In this document: positions 1 through 9,560 of the stretch, in pieces | Numbering within the stretch: the stretch's first letter is position 1 | Layout of the letters: each line of letters begins with the position of its first letter | NCBI GenBank assembly: GCA_003427395.1 | Contig: BFEA01000081.1 | Span: 3,064,078 to 3,110,426, forward strand | DNA from: Chara braunii | Lineage: Eukaryota > Streptophyta > Charophyceae > Charales > Characeae | DNA: 46,349 nt | Direction of reading: 5' to 3' | Program-made: the position numbers and the translations under genes | Notes under the pieces: model-generated | Seen by the model: the letters and a program-made list of their open reading frames with translations, nothing else | Told to the model about the DNA's origin: nothing | Database searches by the model: none

Positions 1-310
1 AGGGTGAGGAGTCGGGAGGAGCAGCGGAGGGGGAGGAGCAGAGGAGGCGCCGCGGAAGGGGGAGGAGCGGAGGAGCGGGGAGGAGCAGAGGAGTGTGGAG
101 GAGCAGCGCAGGGGAAGGAGTGGAGGAACGGTGGAGTCGGGAGGAGCAGCGGAAGGGGTAGGAGCGGGGGAGGGGGAGCAGGGGGGGGGGGGGGAGGAGT
201 GGCGGAGGGGGGAGGAGCAGCGGAGGGGGTAGGAGCGGCGAAGGGGGGAGGAGCAGTGGACGGGGAGGAGCGGAGGAGGAGCTGCGGAAGGGGGAGAAGC
301 AGAGGAAACT
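1..310. repeat. GGAGGA-rich polypurine minisatellite
   Basis: The stretch is almost pure purine on the + strand and is built from variants of GGAGGAGCRGAGG and GGAGGAGC. It contains a run of about 15 G near 180-195. It reads open in one frame as Gly/Arg/Glu low complexity, but nothing suggests a real protein. The long G runs could form quadruplexes; that is inference. Confidence 0.85.
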
Positions 311-659
311 GACGTGGAGTTGCCTCCACTTATTTGTATGACTTCCAAAAATGTAGTTCTCCTTATGCAAAGCAAATCTGCAACTTGGATGCATTGCCAA
401 TAACATATTGTTTGTTTTTTTTGTGTTCCATCTGTCTCGTTGCTTGAAAAAAAATATAGGTTTATGCCCAAATGTTTGCGACAACGGCCAATGCATGTCC
501 TATGTGACAGCCTTAAAACCCGTTTTAAAAAAAATCAACGTAAAGTTTTTGACTCAAGTCCAATTTTCATGAAATGTCTACTTCTCACGAAGTGCATGTT
601 AGTAATTGGAAAAAAAAAAAAAGGGCGACCGGGGGGCAGGGGGTGGAAGTATGAGCTGA

Positions 660-839
660 GGGGAGAAGGGATATGGGGCCGCCCCGGCTGATATCCAGCA
701 TGTGGCCGCGGCGGCGGTTAAGGATAACAAACAGGAGGAGGAGGAGGATGAGGAGGGCGAGGAGGTGTACGAGGTCATGGAGGAGGAGGAGGAGGAGACG
801 GGGGACGAGGGGAAGGGGGATGCGACCTCAGTCTCATAA
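660..839 (+). pseudogene. Glu-rich C-terminal coding fragment, copy 1
   Basis: The frame is open from just after a TGA at 657 to a TAA at 837-839. It reads a short non-acidic block (ADIQHVAAAAVKDNKQ, from 687), a run of about 25 mostly Glu/Asp residues, then DEGKGDATSVS and stop. A second copy of the same layout lies at 1107-1281 with the flanking words conserved (DVQHVAVAV; DEGKGD; SV and stop). Conservation of both ends around a simple-sequence middle suggests duplicated coding sequence, perhaps a last exon. I do not recognise the family, and no start codon or promoter can be assigned. Confidence 0.4.
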
Positions 840-894
840 TCAACCCCCCCCCCCCATCAATCTTCATGTTTTATTTATTCTTTTTTTCTTTTTT

Positions 895-1036
895 TGATCA
901 ATCAATCAATCAATCAATCCAATCGATCGCCCAATCGGTTCAATCGGATCTTGAATTGATTGATTGATTGGATGGATTGATTGACTGATTAATTGATTGA
1001 TTAATTGATTGAACCAAAAATAATAATAATAATAAA
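895..1036. repeat. ATCA/TTGA tetranucleotide inverted arrays with short AAT tail
   Basis: (ATCA)n at about 897-920 is followed by (TTGA)n from about 955 to 1013, then (AAT)n to 1035. The two arrays are reverse complements, so the block can fold on itself. No gene is seen. Confidence 0.85.
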
Positions 1037-1281
1037 GGCCAACGGGGGGTTGGGGGGGGAGTTGAAGATGAAACTGCGGCGAGAAGGGATAGGGTTGAGG
1101 GGGGGGGGCACCGCGGCAGATGTCCAGCACGTGGCTGTGGCGGTGGGGAACGATAAGGAACTGGAGGGCTAGGAGGAGGACAAGGACGAGGAGGAGGGGG
1201 AGGAGGAGAAGGAGAAGGGGGAGGAGGAGGAGGAGGAGGAAGAGATGGATGAGGGGAAGGGGGACACAGCCTCAGTCTGAT
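1037..1281 (+). pseudogene. Glu-rich C-terminal coding fragment, copy 2
   Basis: This is a diverged duplicate of 660-839. The block from 1107 reads GTAADVQHVAVAVGNDKELEG, then an in-frame TAG at 1170-1172, then a long Glu/Lys/Asp run ending MDEGKGDTASV and TGA. Homology to copy 1 also covers the G-rich non-coding lead (about 1037-1106 against 617-680). The internal stop marks it as decayed, or the frame may be spliced differently. Function is unknown. Confidence 0.4.
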
Positions 1282-1390
1282 GATTCCCCATCACTGAGCT
1301 TCTTGTTTGTCAGCTACTCCCTCATATGGTTGCTAATGCAGTTAGTTAGTCATTCACTCAGCCGGTTATTTAATAAATCAGACAGACAAT

Positions 1391-1722
1391 GAGTCACTCA
1401 GTCACTCACCCAGTCCGTCAGTCAATTTGTCAGTCCATCAATCAGTCAATCACCCAATCACCCAATCAATGAACCAGTCAACCAATCAATTGTGTGCGCG
1501 CATGTGTGTGTGTGTGTGTGTGTGTGTGTCGTGTGTTTGTGTGTGTGTCGTGTGTTTGTGTGTGTGTAGTAGTGCTGTGCCTGCTGCTGCTGCTGCATGG
1601 TCAGCATAGTCTGCAGCACATGGAGCCTGTGCAGCACTTGCTGCATATGCAGCAACTGCCACCTCCACTGCAACAAATTCTGTACTTGCTGCACATGACC
1701 CACCTGCACCATGTGCTGCAGC
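1391..1722. repeat. CAGT/CAAT, TG and CTG simple repeats in series
   Basis: Degenerate CAGT/CAAT/CAC tetranucleotides occupy 1391-1495, (TG)n with GTGT interruptions 1503-1568, and CTG/TGCAGCA-rich sequence 1573-1722. Reading frames through this block are low complexity on both strands. No gene is supported. Confidence 0.85.
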
Positions 1723-1778
1723 GGACCCTTTGGACACCCCAAACCCCCTTCTCCCCATCCTTTTTCCCCGGTTCCCCC

Positions 1779-2800
1779 TTTTTTTTTTTTTCTTTTTTTT
1801 TTTTCAAAAAAAGGCCCAGTGCCCAAGGCTGATATTACCAATAAGAGGAATGAGGCCGAGGTCCTCACAGTTTTCCCGGAGAAACCGAACCGAACTTGCT
1901 GAGAATCAGGCTCAGCGTCCCTCATGTGGTGACTATGATGAAGATGATGATGATGATCCTGATGATGATGATGATGATGATACTACTGATGATGATGCTG
2001 ATGGGGATAAAAAATTGTATTGTAGTAAGCTATGCTATATCAACAATTCTGGTCTCCTAATCCTAGAACAACTTCTAGCCCTCCCTGTACCAGGACATTG
2101 TACATCAGAGACAATACCAACCTAACCAATGTCACCCATAGCTGATCTTTCCTCGCCACCGAGCAGCCCCCCCGGTTCGCCAGTGGATTGCCTTCCTCCC
2201 TCGGCAACCCCCAGATCTCTCCACAAGGCCTCACGCTCCTGCCTTTGCAGGTTATAGGGCAACGCCCCAGCTCTGGCCAGCGTCGTACTGGCGTCGGCAA
2301 AACAGGGGCACAGAAAAGAACAACTCTGCAGATATCGGTTCCCTGAAATCCTATATCCCGGATGTGGAAGAAAACTCGATGCTGCCCAAAGATTCCAGAA
2401 CACCAGAAAGCTTAATATAACATTAATGAGATAATGATACTAATGATGATGATGATATTGATGAAGATGATTATGCTTTTCTTGAGAATTCTAAAGAAAT
2501 TGAGTGCACCACCTTTTATTAGATCTAAAAGATTGTGAATACTATGCTATATCAGCTATTCCGGCTTCCTAATCCGAGAGCAACTCCTAGCCCTCCCTGT
2601 ACAGGGACACTACTACTCAAAGACGGTACCAACCAAAACAACATCAACCATAGCTGACCTCTTCTCGCCCCCGAGACTATCCCCGTCCCCAGAGGGTGTC
2701 AAGGCGCCCCCCCCAATTCGCCACTGGATTGCCTTCCTCCCTCGGCAAACCCTAGATCTCTCTACAAGGCCTCACGCTCCTGCTGGGTAACACCCCGGTT
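1779..2800 (-). mobile_element. Composite poly(A) element, copy I (C-C-(ATC)n-A-polyA; 5' end lost)
   Basis: Read on the minus strand, the element ends in poly(A) (T tract 1779-1804). Next to it is module A (1813-1925, containing CCCAAGGCTGATATTA), then a GAT/ATC array (1931-2000), module C (2030-2418) and a second, shortened module C (2542-2800). Module C is recognised by CTATGCTATATC at its downstream end, CAGATCTCT..ACAAGGCCTCAC in the middle and GCAACGCCCCAGCTC. The same order recurs at 10889-12620 (-) and 41705-42987 (+). Module D, present in the other two, is missing here. No reading frame is shared between copies. Non-autonomous retroposition is inferred from the poly(A) end. Confidence 0.65.
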
Positions 2801-2849
2801 CCCCTATGTCTTTGCATTTTTATTTTCTCCCCTCCAAATGACCTCAAAA

Positions 2850-3060
2850 AAATTTTATGGGGTCCCTGCATGGAGCGCGGGACCTTCCCCCCATTTTTTT
2901 TTTTGCGCTTTTTATTCACGAGAAATCGAGTTGTCCGGGAACCCGGACAACTCCTCCCTCGGATGTCCGATGGAGTCGTCCGCCTGGGACGTCCGCTGAT
3001 CGGACACCTAGTAACCTAGGATTTTTTTTTTTTTTTTTAATTAGTTTGGTTGTGCCTGGC
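2850..3060. repeat. T-tract-flanked segment with strong hairpins
   Basis: Two T tracts (about 2894-2904 and 3021-3038) flank a segment with a perfect 12-bp hairpin, arms 2928-2939 and 2942-2953 around a 2-nt loop. The word GTCCG or CGGAC recurs several times, and CCTAG..CTAGG forms a second small hairpin near 3007-3020. No coding sequence. It could be a foldback element or the 3' part of an unknown retroposon. Confidence 0.4.
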
Positions 3061-3144
3061 AGGTCAATAGTTGTTGAATGACAGAATCGTATCGCATAAA
3101 GAACAGAGTACACGGTCTGGAGCACGAAACAGACATGCGAAATA

Positions 3145-4776
3145 GTGGGGCAAGGAGTGATGACGCTCCTCTACAAGAAACGGGCAAGGACCAACATAAG
3201 GAACTACATGCCTATTACCCTCCTCACTGTGGTTTACAAGCTGATAGCGAAACCACTGGCCAACCGTATGACACCAATGATGATGGACATCATTCATCCT
3301 GACCAACCAGGGTTTATTCAGGGCTGTAATATTCAGGACAACATCCTCCTAGTCAATGAGATGATCAACTTAACAAGGCAATCCAAAAACAACGCAGCAA
3401 TCATCTTTATCGACTTTGAGAAAGCATACGACCACGTAGATTGGTTCTTTCTTGACAAGTGCCTGAAAATACTTAATTTTGGGGAAAACTTCAGACGCTG
3501 GATTGAGATTCTCCATGGGAACGCAACAACTAGTGTCATGGTAAACGACAATATGGCCCCCCCCATCCGCCTCCAGAGGCCAGTCAGACAAGGTGACCCT
3601 ATAGCGCCCTCCCTGTTCGTTATTGTCATGGAGGCATTGACCGCCAACTTGAGGGCCCACAAAGACCTCAAAAGAATTCAAGTCGCAGCAATACCTAAGG
3701 AGGCAATCTCGGTGTGCTCACTGTTTGCGGACGACCTGACATTGATGGTGGACGCATCCAAAGAATCAATGGAGGAGGTGCAATACATGATGGATCGCTT
3801 TTGTAGCGTGTCCGATATGAAAGTAAACTGGGGGAACAAAACTATCGGATGGTGGATACACCACCAAGGAGTGAGACCCCCAGAACAACCCAAAATCAAC
3901 TGGCTCCCCAAGGAAGCCCCCATCAGAGTGCTAGGCATCTCCATAACGGCAGAGAGAAGACCACCAACAAACAACGATTGGATTTTCACACCCCCCTTGG
4001 CCAAAATGACCCTTTGGAGGGATAAGCACACCTCGCTGTTTGGACGATCCCTGATTATCAACAATGTAGTTATGGCCTCGATGTGGTATAAATCTGTCAT
4101 CTGGGCATTGGACAAGAATGCCTTTCGCCCACTGCGGCGCCAGATAGTCGCCTTCCTATGGCGGGGAGACCACGAGAAACAAAACGTAATTAATCGGGTA
4201 GCCTGACACTCCATCATCCAACCCAAAACTAAGGGAGGCTTGGGCATTATCGACCCCCTGCTGCAAACTAAAGCACTGACCCTACAATGGCTGAAACGCC
4301 TCCTGTTCAACCCTGAAGTCCCCTGGCGAGGGCTAGCCCTAGAACAGATCTCACGGTTAGCACCACAAACACCAGAAGAGATCGATCCGCTAACTTGGTT
4401 GGAAAACAGGGAATGACCCATCCCACGAGCAAGAGTGCAACAAAGTGACCCCCATCCTCACTGTCCCAAGCAAGCAGTCATAGCTAATCTACGAAACGAC
4501 CCCTTCTGGCCCACCCTCCTCAGAACATGGAGAAGTCTCCCCATTCCAGACAAGATAGCGCCAGAAAGATGGGAGGAGGTGGCGCGCCAACCCCTCTTTG
4601 GAAATAGATGGGTGATAGACTCGAAGGGCCGAATCCTCCTTTGCACGGACCCCCCTTGGCAGAGTTGGGTCAAGAAAGGGATAATAATGATTAAGGATAT
4701 ATGGGACACGGACAAGAAGGACTGGATTGGACCTAATCAGCTACTAGAGAGGTTGCGCTTGCCACCGATCGTATGA
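3145..4776 (+). pseudogene. LINE ORF2 fragment: reverse transcriptase domain
   Basis: One frame runs from 3145 to the TGA at 4774-4776 with two in-frame TGA codons (4204-4206 and 4414-4416). RT motifs occur in order: RNYMPITLL, HPDQPGFIQG, the catalytic-Asp motif IDFEKAYDHVDW (about 3409-3444), RQGDPIAPSLF, and FADDLTLMVDAS with the catalytic DD at 3730-3735. The thumb region continues as GGLGI after the first stop. The family polymerises cDNA directly at a nicked target. The two stops replace Trp codons, judging from the minus-strand copy and the usual sequence before GGLGI, consistent with TGG to TGA decay. Confidence 0.9.
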
Positions 4777-5275
4777 AGCTCTAAAGAAGCTAATAGAAAT
4801 GATCCCACTAACATGGTGGAGAATACTTCGCAAAGGCCCCTCCTTGCAAGAGTCGGACTGAGTAGCCGTTAAGAATCGGCAAGGCAGTGTGGGCAGGGTG
4901 GTCTGCTGCCCCCAGGACGGGACAGTAATCGTGCAACTCTCACCTGTGGGGCAAGGCAATGTCATCCAAAGAAGACCTGTGGACGAAAATTTAACATGTC
5001 AAATAGAGGAGGTATATAGAATTAGAGTGCTACACAAGAATGAGCAATGGATAACTTACTACCCCGCTACTCCCCTTCACCACCTGGCCCTGGACCCGAT
5101 GGAGTGGTCATGGTCGGTCCAAGGAAGGCAATGCAAGAAATTCACAAAGTCTCTATATGCCTTAACTGTTAAATCTACCTACAGGCTCCTAAGACCGAAA
5201 GCTGCACTGCGCGACCAGCTGGGGGAACGTTGCACTGCGCGACCAGCTGGGGGAACGTTGGAGAAACCACCTTAA
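4766..5275 (+). pseudogene. LINE ORF2 fragment: region between RT and zinc-binding domain
   Basis: The LINE frame shifts near 4766 from the RT frame to the next one. It then reads SYEALKKLIEMIPLTWW, meets an in-frame TGA at 4859-4861 (probable Trp) and runs to 5273-5275. A direct duplication of 28 bp (5206-5233 and 5234-5261) lies at the end. Because 28 is not a multiple of three, it throws the frame and produces the stop. Without that repeat the frame would connect with the C-terminal segment at 5262. The segment has no enzymatic motif of its own. Confidence 0.75.
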
Positions 5276-5927
5276 TGTTGGTAAACAGGAGTTGAGACCA
5301 ATCTGATGGTTCAGGCCAGTCAAGGCAAAGCCAACCAAACTGGCTTCACTCCAATGGCAGATAGAGCACCGCTGCCTTCCAACCAATAACTGGCTGATAA
5401 ATAAAACGGCCCTGGAACAACAAGGGCGTGCTGTCCCTTGGTGCAAGTTATGCACAAATGCGTTCCCTTCCCGGAAAAGGCCAGAAACAATTGAACATAT
5501 ATTCCTCCAATGTCTGGGTGCACTCTGGCTATGGAGATGGTGGGACAGAGTGTGGGATCAATTGGGAACAAAAGCCCAATGGCCTTGGGATTGGAAAGCC
5601 TTGTTGTGCGAAGCTTGGCCCAAGGACCTCACAGACCAGATAGATGAATTCACCGGAAATATGCTTAGGATGGGACGGTGGGCGATTCTTTTGGCGCGTT
5701 GGCGACGACGCTGCACCTTCGAAATGGAGGGGTCGAGATTGGAAGGTCCCGAATTTACAGAGAGTGTTCAGCAACAGATTCAGACATAAATAACGACAAA
5801 ATGGAATGGAGTCAGAGCACAAATCCAACTCCTTCATAAGCAAAATAACATCAAACAAAAAATCCTGGACTTCAGCTCAAGCTGGCTTGGGGATGTAAAC
5901 GGAGGGAGGATAGGAACGGTGAAATGA
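5262..5927 (+). pseudogene. LINE ORF2 fragment: C-terminal zinc-binding (zf-RVT-like) region
   Basis: It reads LQWQIEHRCLPTNNWL, then CKLC with ETIEHIFLQC about 15 residues on. The spacing of CxxC and HxxxxC is that of the reverse-transcriptase zinc-binding region found at the C terminus of plant LINE ORF2. WRWWDRVWDQ follows. In-frame stops occur near 5304 and at 5787-5789, and the frame closes at 5925-5927 after SSSWLGDVNGG. The same tail is seen at 21853-22469 (-) and 26254-26940 (-), which fixes its identity. Function in the family is nucleic-acid binding during retrotransposition. Confidence 0.8.
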
Positions 5928-6186
5928 AATGGAGAACACACAGCATCAGGGGAGGACCAACCAGGGGTGGAAATCCTAAGAGACTACCACCTGCGGTACC
6001 ATGAATGGATCAAAGTGGATGCAGCGACCCCATTGAAACCCCGGAAAAATTCCCAGATTTCTTCCCCCCCCCATCCAATTGTCCAGTGGATATGAAGTGG
6101 TACGGAGTGGACCCTGCATGGCACTAGGGGCGGGGCTAGCTTGTAGGAGTAGGTATCGGGCCTCAAATGCTGAAATCTTTTGAGTG

Positions 6187-6400
6187 TCATCTGTATACAA
6201 GACGTTGGACCCGTTCTCCAGCAGGTGGAGAGGGGGAAGGAATAGTTTTGTTGGAGTAGGTATCAGGTGCCCTCTTCAGGGTGAAGAGGTTTACTCCCCC
6301 TCCCAAGAGCCTGCTCAGTAAATCCCCTGGATTCCGGGGTAAACAATGCTGGCAGGACCCCTCTATATTCTCATACTTCGAATTCCTCTCATTGTAATTT
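6187..6400 (+). repeat. Truncated family B head and associated repeat
   Basis: At 6196-6232 the family B head is recognisable (GACGTTGGACCCG..CCAGCAGGTG), but the rest of the element is replaced. The word GGAGTAGGTATC(G/A)GG occurs twice (about 6146 and 6255), and CCTCTTCAG near 6270 also occurs beside family B copies at 26115 and 44230. No coding sequence. Confidence 0.45.
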
Positions 6401-6406
6401 GTATAG

Positions 6407-6518
6407 GGGACGCTGGACCCGTTTTCCAGCAGGTGATGCTCCCCACCAATAGATGGAGCTGCTCCCCAGGTGCTAGTGGTGTCTGCTCTTACCAGCACCA
6501 TTATCACTGGCGGGGGGG

Positions 6519-6605
<87 letters not shown>
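6407..6605 (+). mobile_element. Family B hairpin retroposon with 81-nt poly(A)
   Basis: The element starts GGGGACGCTGGACCCG at 6407. It contains three successive inverted repeats: GCTGGA..TCCAGC at its head, GCTCCCCACC..GGAGC around 6439-6460, and arms 6470-6481 and 6496-6507 around the loop TCTGCTCTTACCAG. It ends in an uninterrupted A run, 6525-6605. The body is about 118 bp. Copies are listed at 21018, 22843, 25457, 25881, 39509 and elsewhere, mostly in the opposite orientation. The poly(A) end implies LINE-assisted retroposition. Confidence 0.75.
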
Positions 6606-6608
<3 letters not shown>

Positions 6609-7951
6609 TAGCAAGTTGCAGAAGGCTACGGAGATGTGTTATGGGCTCGTTTGCTATGCAATTGACCGAAACACAGCAGATACGGTGGTGATGTGCCCAT
6701 CGGTCTATGCGGAAGGTATGAAGGCGACTTGTTGGGGAAATGACAGTTTCTCAGCAGTGTGGAAAACGGAGAGGGACTTGATGAACCGATGCGAGCAGGA
6801 GTTTAAAGCGGAGGGACTGAACGCAATCGGGAGATGGGATACATAGGGATCGTTTGGTCGAGCCTACGTCCTACCCAAACACAAGGATGTGTGTAGGTTC
6901 AGGCCTATCAGTCCCTCTTTCACGGAACCATCGAAAACGGCAGGGAGGCGAGTGGCAAGGGCGTTAAACCACCTGTTGTTTTTGTTGCCGAAATCTATGC
7001 ATTTTAATCTAAAGTCCACAGGGTTACTGAAAGAGAGGGTGGAGGAAGTAAATAAATGGGTCGGAAGGAAAGGTGAGGGTGAGTTGGTCGAAGGTGCGTT
7101 CGATATCAAGGAAATGTTTAGTCAACTTTCGCATGATTCTATCCTAACAGCAGTTGACTGGCTGTTGGCATGGTACCAACGGAAGGGAAGACAATCAACA
7201 TCAGGAGAAGAGGCAAAGGAGCTGCGTTTGCCCGAAAATGCGGTAATAAATTTTGGATGGAGGTGAGTTTCGATCTGATGAGAAGAATGGTAGAGTTTGA
7301 GTTGAAGCACACATACGTCTTGGCGTCTGGAAGATTGATTCGGCAGCACGTTGGTATTCCAATGGGGAAGAGTAGCAGTCCCTCACTAGCGTGTATTCTA
7401 TGCGCAATGAATGAATGTAGTTTTTTGCTGAGTCTGGGCGCTGACTGATGTTGATCAAAGGTATGAGATTGATAGACGACGTCACGATCTTCATCTGGTG
7501 CCCAGTAAGGAACAGCGAATGCCGACGGAAAAAGATTACAGAATTGTTTGAGTATGCTTATGATGAAAGTGTCACGTCTAAACGGACAGACGAAGGAATG
7601 GGCACCTAGGATTTTCTTGGGAAACGAATGGAAATTCGGAAGAATATAGTGTCGTGTCAGAATTTTCCTAAGAATTTTGAACAGCTCTGGGGGGAGAAAG
7701 GGAGGCTATCTTACCGTACCTTCCAGGATTATGAATCCATCTCCACGCTTAGGCAGAAGAAGGTTGTGATTACCTGCACACTACACAGAATTCGGAGCAT
7801 GACGTCGAATGACGAACTGGCGGGTCTGAGCGTGCTCACCGTGAAAAGACAGCTACGTTTGCAAAGTTACCCAGCCTGGATGTTTAATCAATGTTTGTGC
7901 AAATTCGTGAGCAGGTGGGCCCCAGAGTGGGAAAGGTGGAACCGGAGATAG
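6606..7951 (+). pseudogene. Penelope-like (non-LINE) reverse transcriptase, decayed
   Basis: A reverse transcriptase unlike the LINE enzymes in this window. The frame opens after the poly(A) at 6606, has TAG at 6844-6846 and TGA at 7264-7266, changes frame near 7170, and has a TGA at 7446-7448. It resumes in a third frame from 7448 with one TAG before 7628 and ends at 7951. Motifs in order: RFRPISPSF, catalytic FDIKEMFSQL, GIPMGKSSSPSLA, then RLIDDVTIFI with the catalytic DD, and a C-terminal block (LHRIRSM, LQSYPAWM). The GxPMGxxxSPxLA and xxDD pattern is typical of Penelope-like elements rather than L1 (no FADD). No GIY-YIG domain is visible. A hammerhead candidate lies 550 bp downstream. 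Clade assignment is inference. Confidence 0.65.
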
Positions 7952-8490
7952 GGGAATTGGTGACGACACAGAGTAGTGGGAATATGGCTAACCAGCCTTG
8001 GTTGTGACCAGAGTAGCAGGATTATGGTAAAACAACCTGGATGATGAGTAGAAGGGTGTATGTTTTCTTTTCTATTTGGAAGGTTAAAGAGTCGTGGGGT
8101 GAGGGCGCTTGCTGCGGATTCCTCGATATCCTGTGCGGGGTAGAGCCTGGGCCTCTGAAACCCTGAGGGAACGGTCAGTACTAATGTGAGAAGTACCGGG
8201 CCAACCCACAATTTTAAAAAAAGACCGCGAAACGTTTTTTGATATTGGGGGGGTAAGATTTTATCTAGAAACTATCGAAAAGAGCCCGAAATATCGGGGC
8301 GGCCGGACGGGCCAGTTCCGGAACATGCGCGGGGTGTTGGACCAAGTGACGCAGGATAGTTAGCATTGAAACATTGAACGCGGCTCACTTAGTCCAGGGA
8401 GTTCTAACGATGTCACATTGTCGAAGGTACCAGGTGCATCTGAACAGGGTTGAGGCGGGTATTAATAGTGTAGTACTGTAGCATAATTAG
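7952..8490 (+). other. 3' flank of the PLE-like RT, no coding sequence seen
   Basis: The stretch between the RT stop and the ribozyme candidate shows no convincing reading frame. A short repeat of the phrase GTGACCAGAGTAGCAGGATTATGG with a diverged upstream partner (near 7966 and 8005) is present. It is best read as non-coding terminal sequence of the PLE-like element; its boundaries are unknown. Confidence 0.35.
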
Positions 8491-8499
8491 CATCTCGAA

Positions 8500-8562
8500 G
8501 TGTCCCCCTGAGGAGGTCGCTAACTGGCAGCGGCCGAAACTAGTCGGGGATTGGCCAGACAC
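8500..8562 (+). ncRNA. Hammerhead ribozyme candidate (type I-like, short stem III)
   Basis: The conserved core CTGAGGA (8508-8514, fits CUGANGA) is followed by a 7-bp stem II (8515-8521 with 8529-8535, one G-U pair) and a 7-nt loop. GAAAC (8536-8540) comes next, then TAGTC (8541-8545). The self-cleavage site would follow C8545. Stem I forms between TCCCC (8503-8507) and GGGGA (8546-8550), with a possible outer extension GTGT/ACAC (8500-8503, 8559-8562). Stem III would be only 2 bp in a monomer, but ACTAGT (8539-8544) is self-complementary, so a dimer could form 6 bp. Hammerheads are known in terminal regions of Penelope-like elements, which matches the RT upstream. Activity is not shown. Confidence 0.65.
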
Positions 8563-8599
8563 CTTCTTCTTTTGGGCTGCACTCTATTCTAGTATGGAG

Positions 8600-9560
8600 G
8601 AGGGGAGGTGATGTCACGCCGGCTATGGCCAACAGTGACAATACGTGCGTTGACGTTTATATCTTGTTTTTAAACTTAATAATTCGAGATTCTTGGTGCA
8701 TTTTGTTGTGATATCTGCGGCTATGTGTGCACGTGCTTTGGGGTCAGTCTTTTTGATCTTGCTCTGCTGTTCTCATCAGTCACTGTTGGTTTTGCGAGAT
8801 CTTTGGTGGCGTAAGGAGCATCCAACTCAGCAAATGCTATTTTGAACGATAATTTAACTACTGTGACAAGTTATATTTTATGGACGTCATACCATGCTTG
8901 TTTTCTTCGCCTTTTAATCCCTTTGGCCGGTCTTTTACATTGCGGTTCTTGTTTCGAGTTGTTCAACTTTCGTCTCCAATTGTCTGGCCGTTTTTTAAGT
9001 TTTTTGTTTGCTTTAAAAAATAAAAAAAACAATCCTTTGCAAATCCCTTCCGTGTATGTGATCGCTAACAATTGGATGCGAATATACGTTGTCAGACATA
9101 CATGAATGCTATTATGAGGTATTGCCATAACAACTTCCACTGTAATACACAAACACACACAATGCCATGCACGTTCTTTGAAAACACAAAAATGCACGAA
9201 AGCAGAGAAGCACACAATTGTAAAAAATTGAAATGTCTGACATTGTTCCACATGTACACAAAAGAAGTGTTGCAACGGTGATGACAGAGCAACCGGCCAC
9301 ACAATTGTAAAAAATTGAAACGTCCGATATCGTCCCTCCACATGTGGGGAGTAACGTTCCCCACGACAACACCTTCGCGACACTACACGAACAACCCTGC
9401 AACCAAACCCCCTACTAAACAGCCACCCCTGACAGAGGAAGTGGCGAGGAACACTGTATGTACAACATCCACGAGGCGCCTGTACCTTTACTATTCCCCG
9501 CAACCCCCACCCGCCAATGCGCAACGTTTGTCTATAAAGCATCGTCGTCAGACTTGGCCG
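8600..9560. other. No gene recognised; contains a 35-bp direct repeat
   Basis: Frames here are long by chance on both strands and show no family motif. A direct repeat of about 35 bp (CACACAATTGTAAAAAATTG and onward) occurs at about 9211-9245 and 9299-9333, 88 bp apart with three or four differences. The spacer between them is otherwise unremarkable. Confidence 0.4.

Larger units (their letters stand above)
3140..6110 (+). mobile_element. L1-like LINE, 5'-truncated, decayed (LINE-1)
   Basis: This is the 3' two-thirds of a non-LTR retrotransposon: reverse transcriptase followed by the C-terminal zinc-binding region. The 5' break falls near 3140, inside the RT domain just before the TLLYKK motif that the minus-strand LINE at 26250-34930 also has, so endonuclease and ORF1 are absent. 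Homology to the minus-strand LINE continues to about 6110. The sequence carries several in-frame stops, at least two frameshifts and a 28-bp tandem duplication, so it cannot be active. No target-site duplication or tail was found. Confidence 0.85.

Noticed and set aside
1458-1925. 155-codon minus-strand frame with Gln/His/Thr-rich composition
   Set aside because: It runs through TG and CTG repeats and the poly(T) and module A of the composite element. Composition is entirely repeat-driven.
7255-7270. GAG|GTGAGT as a splice donor explaining the RT frame change
   Set aside because: The correct RT frame already begins upstream, near 7170, and continues across this site, so an intron is not needed. 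A simple frameshift fits better.
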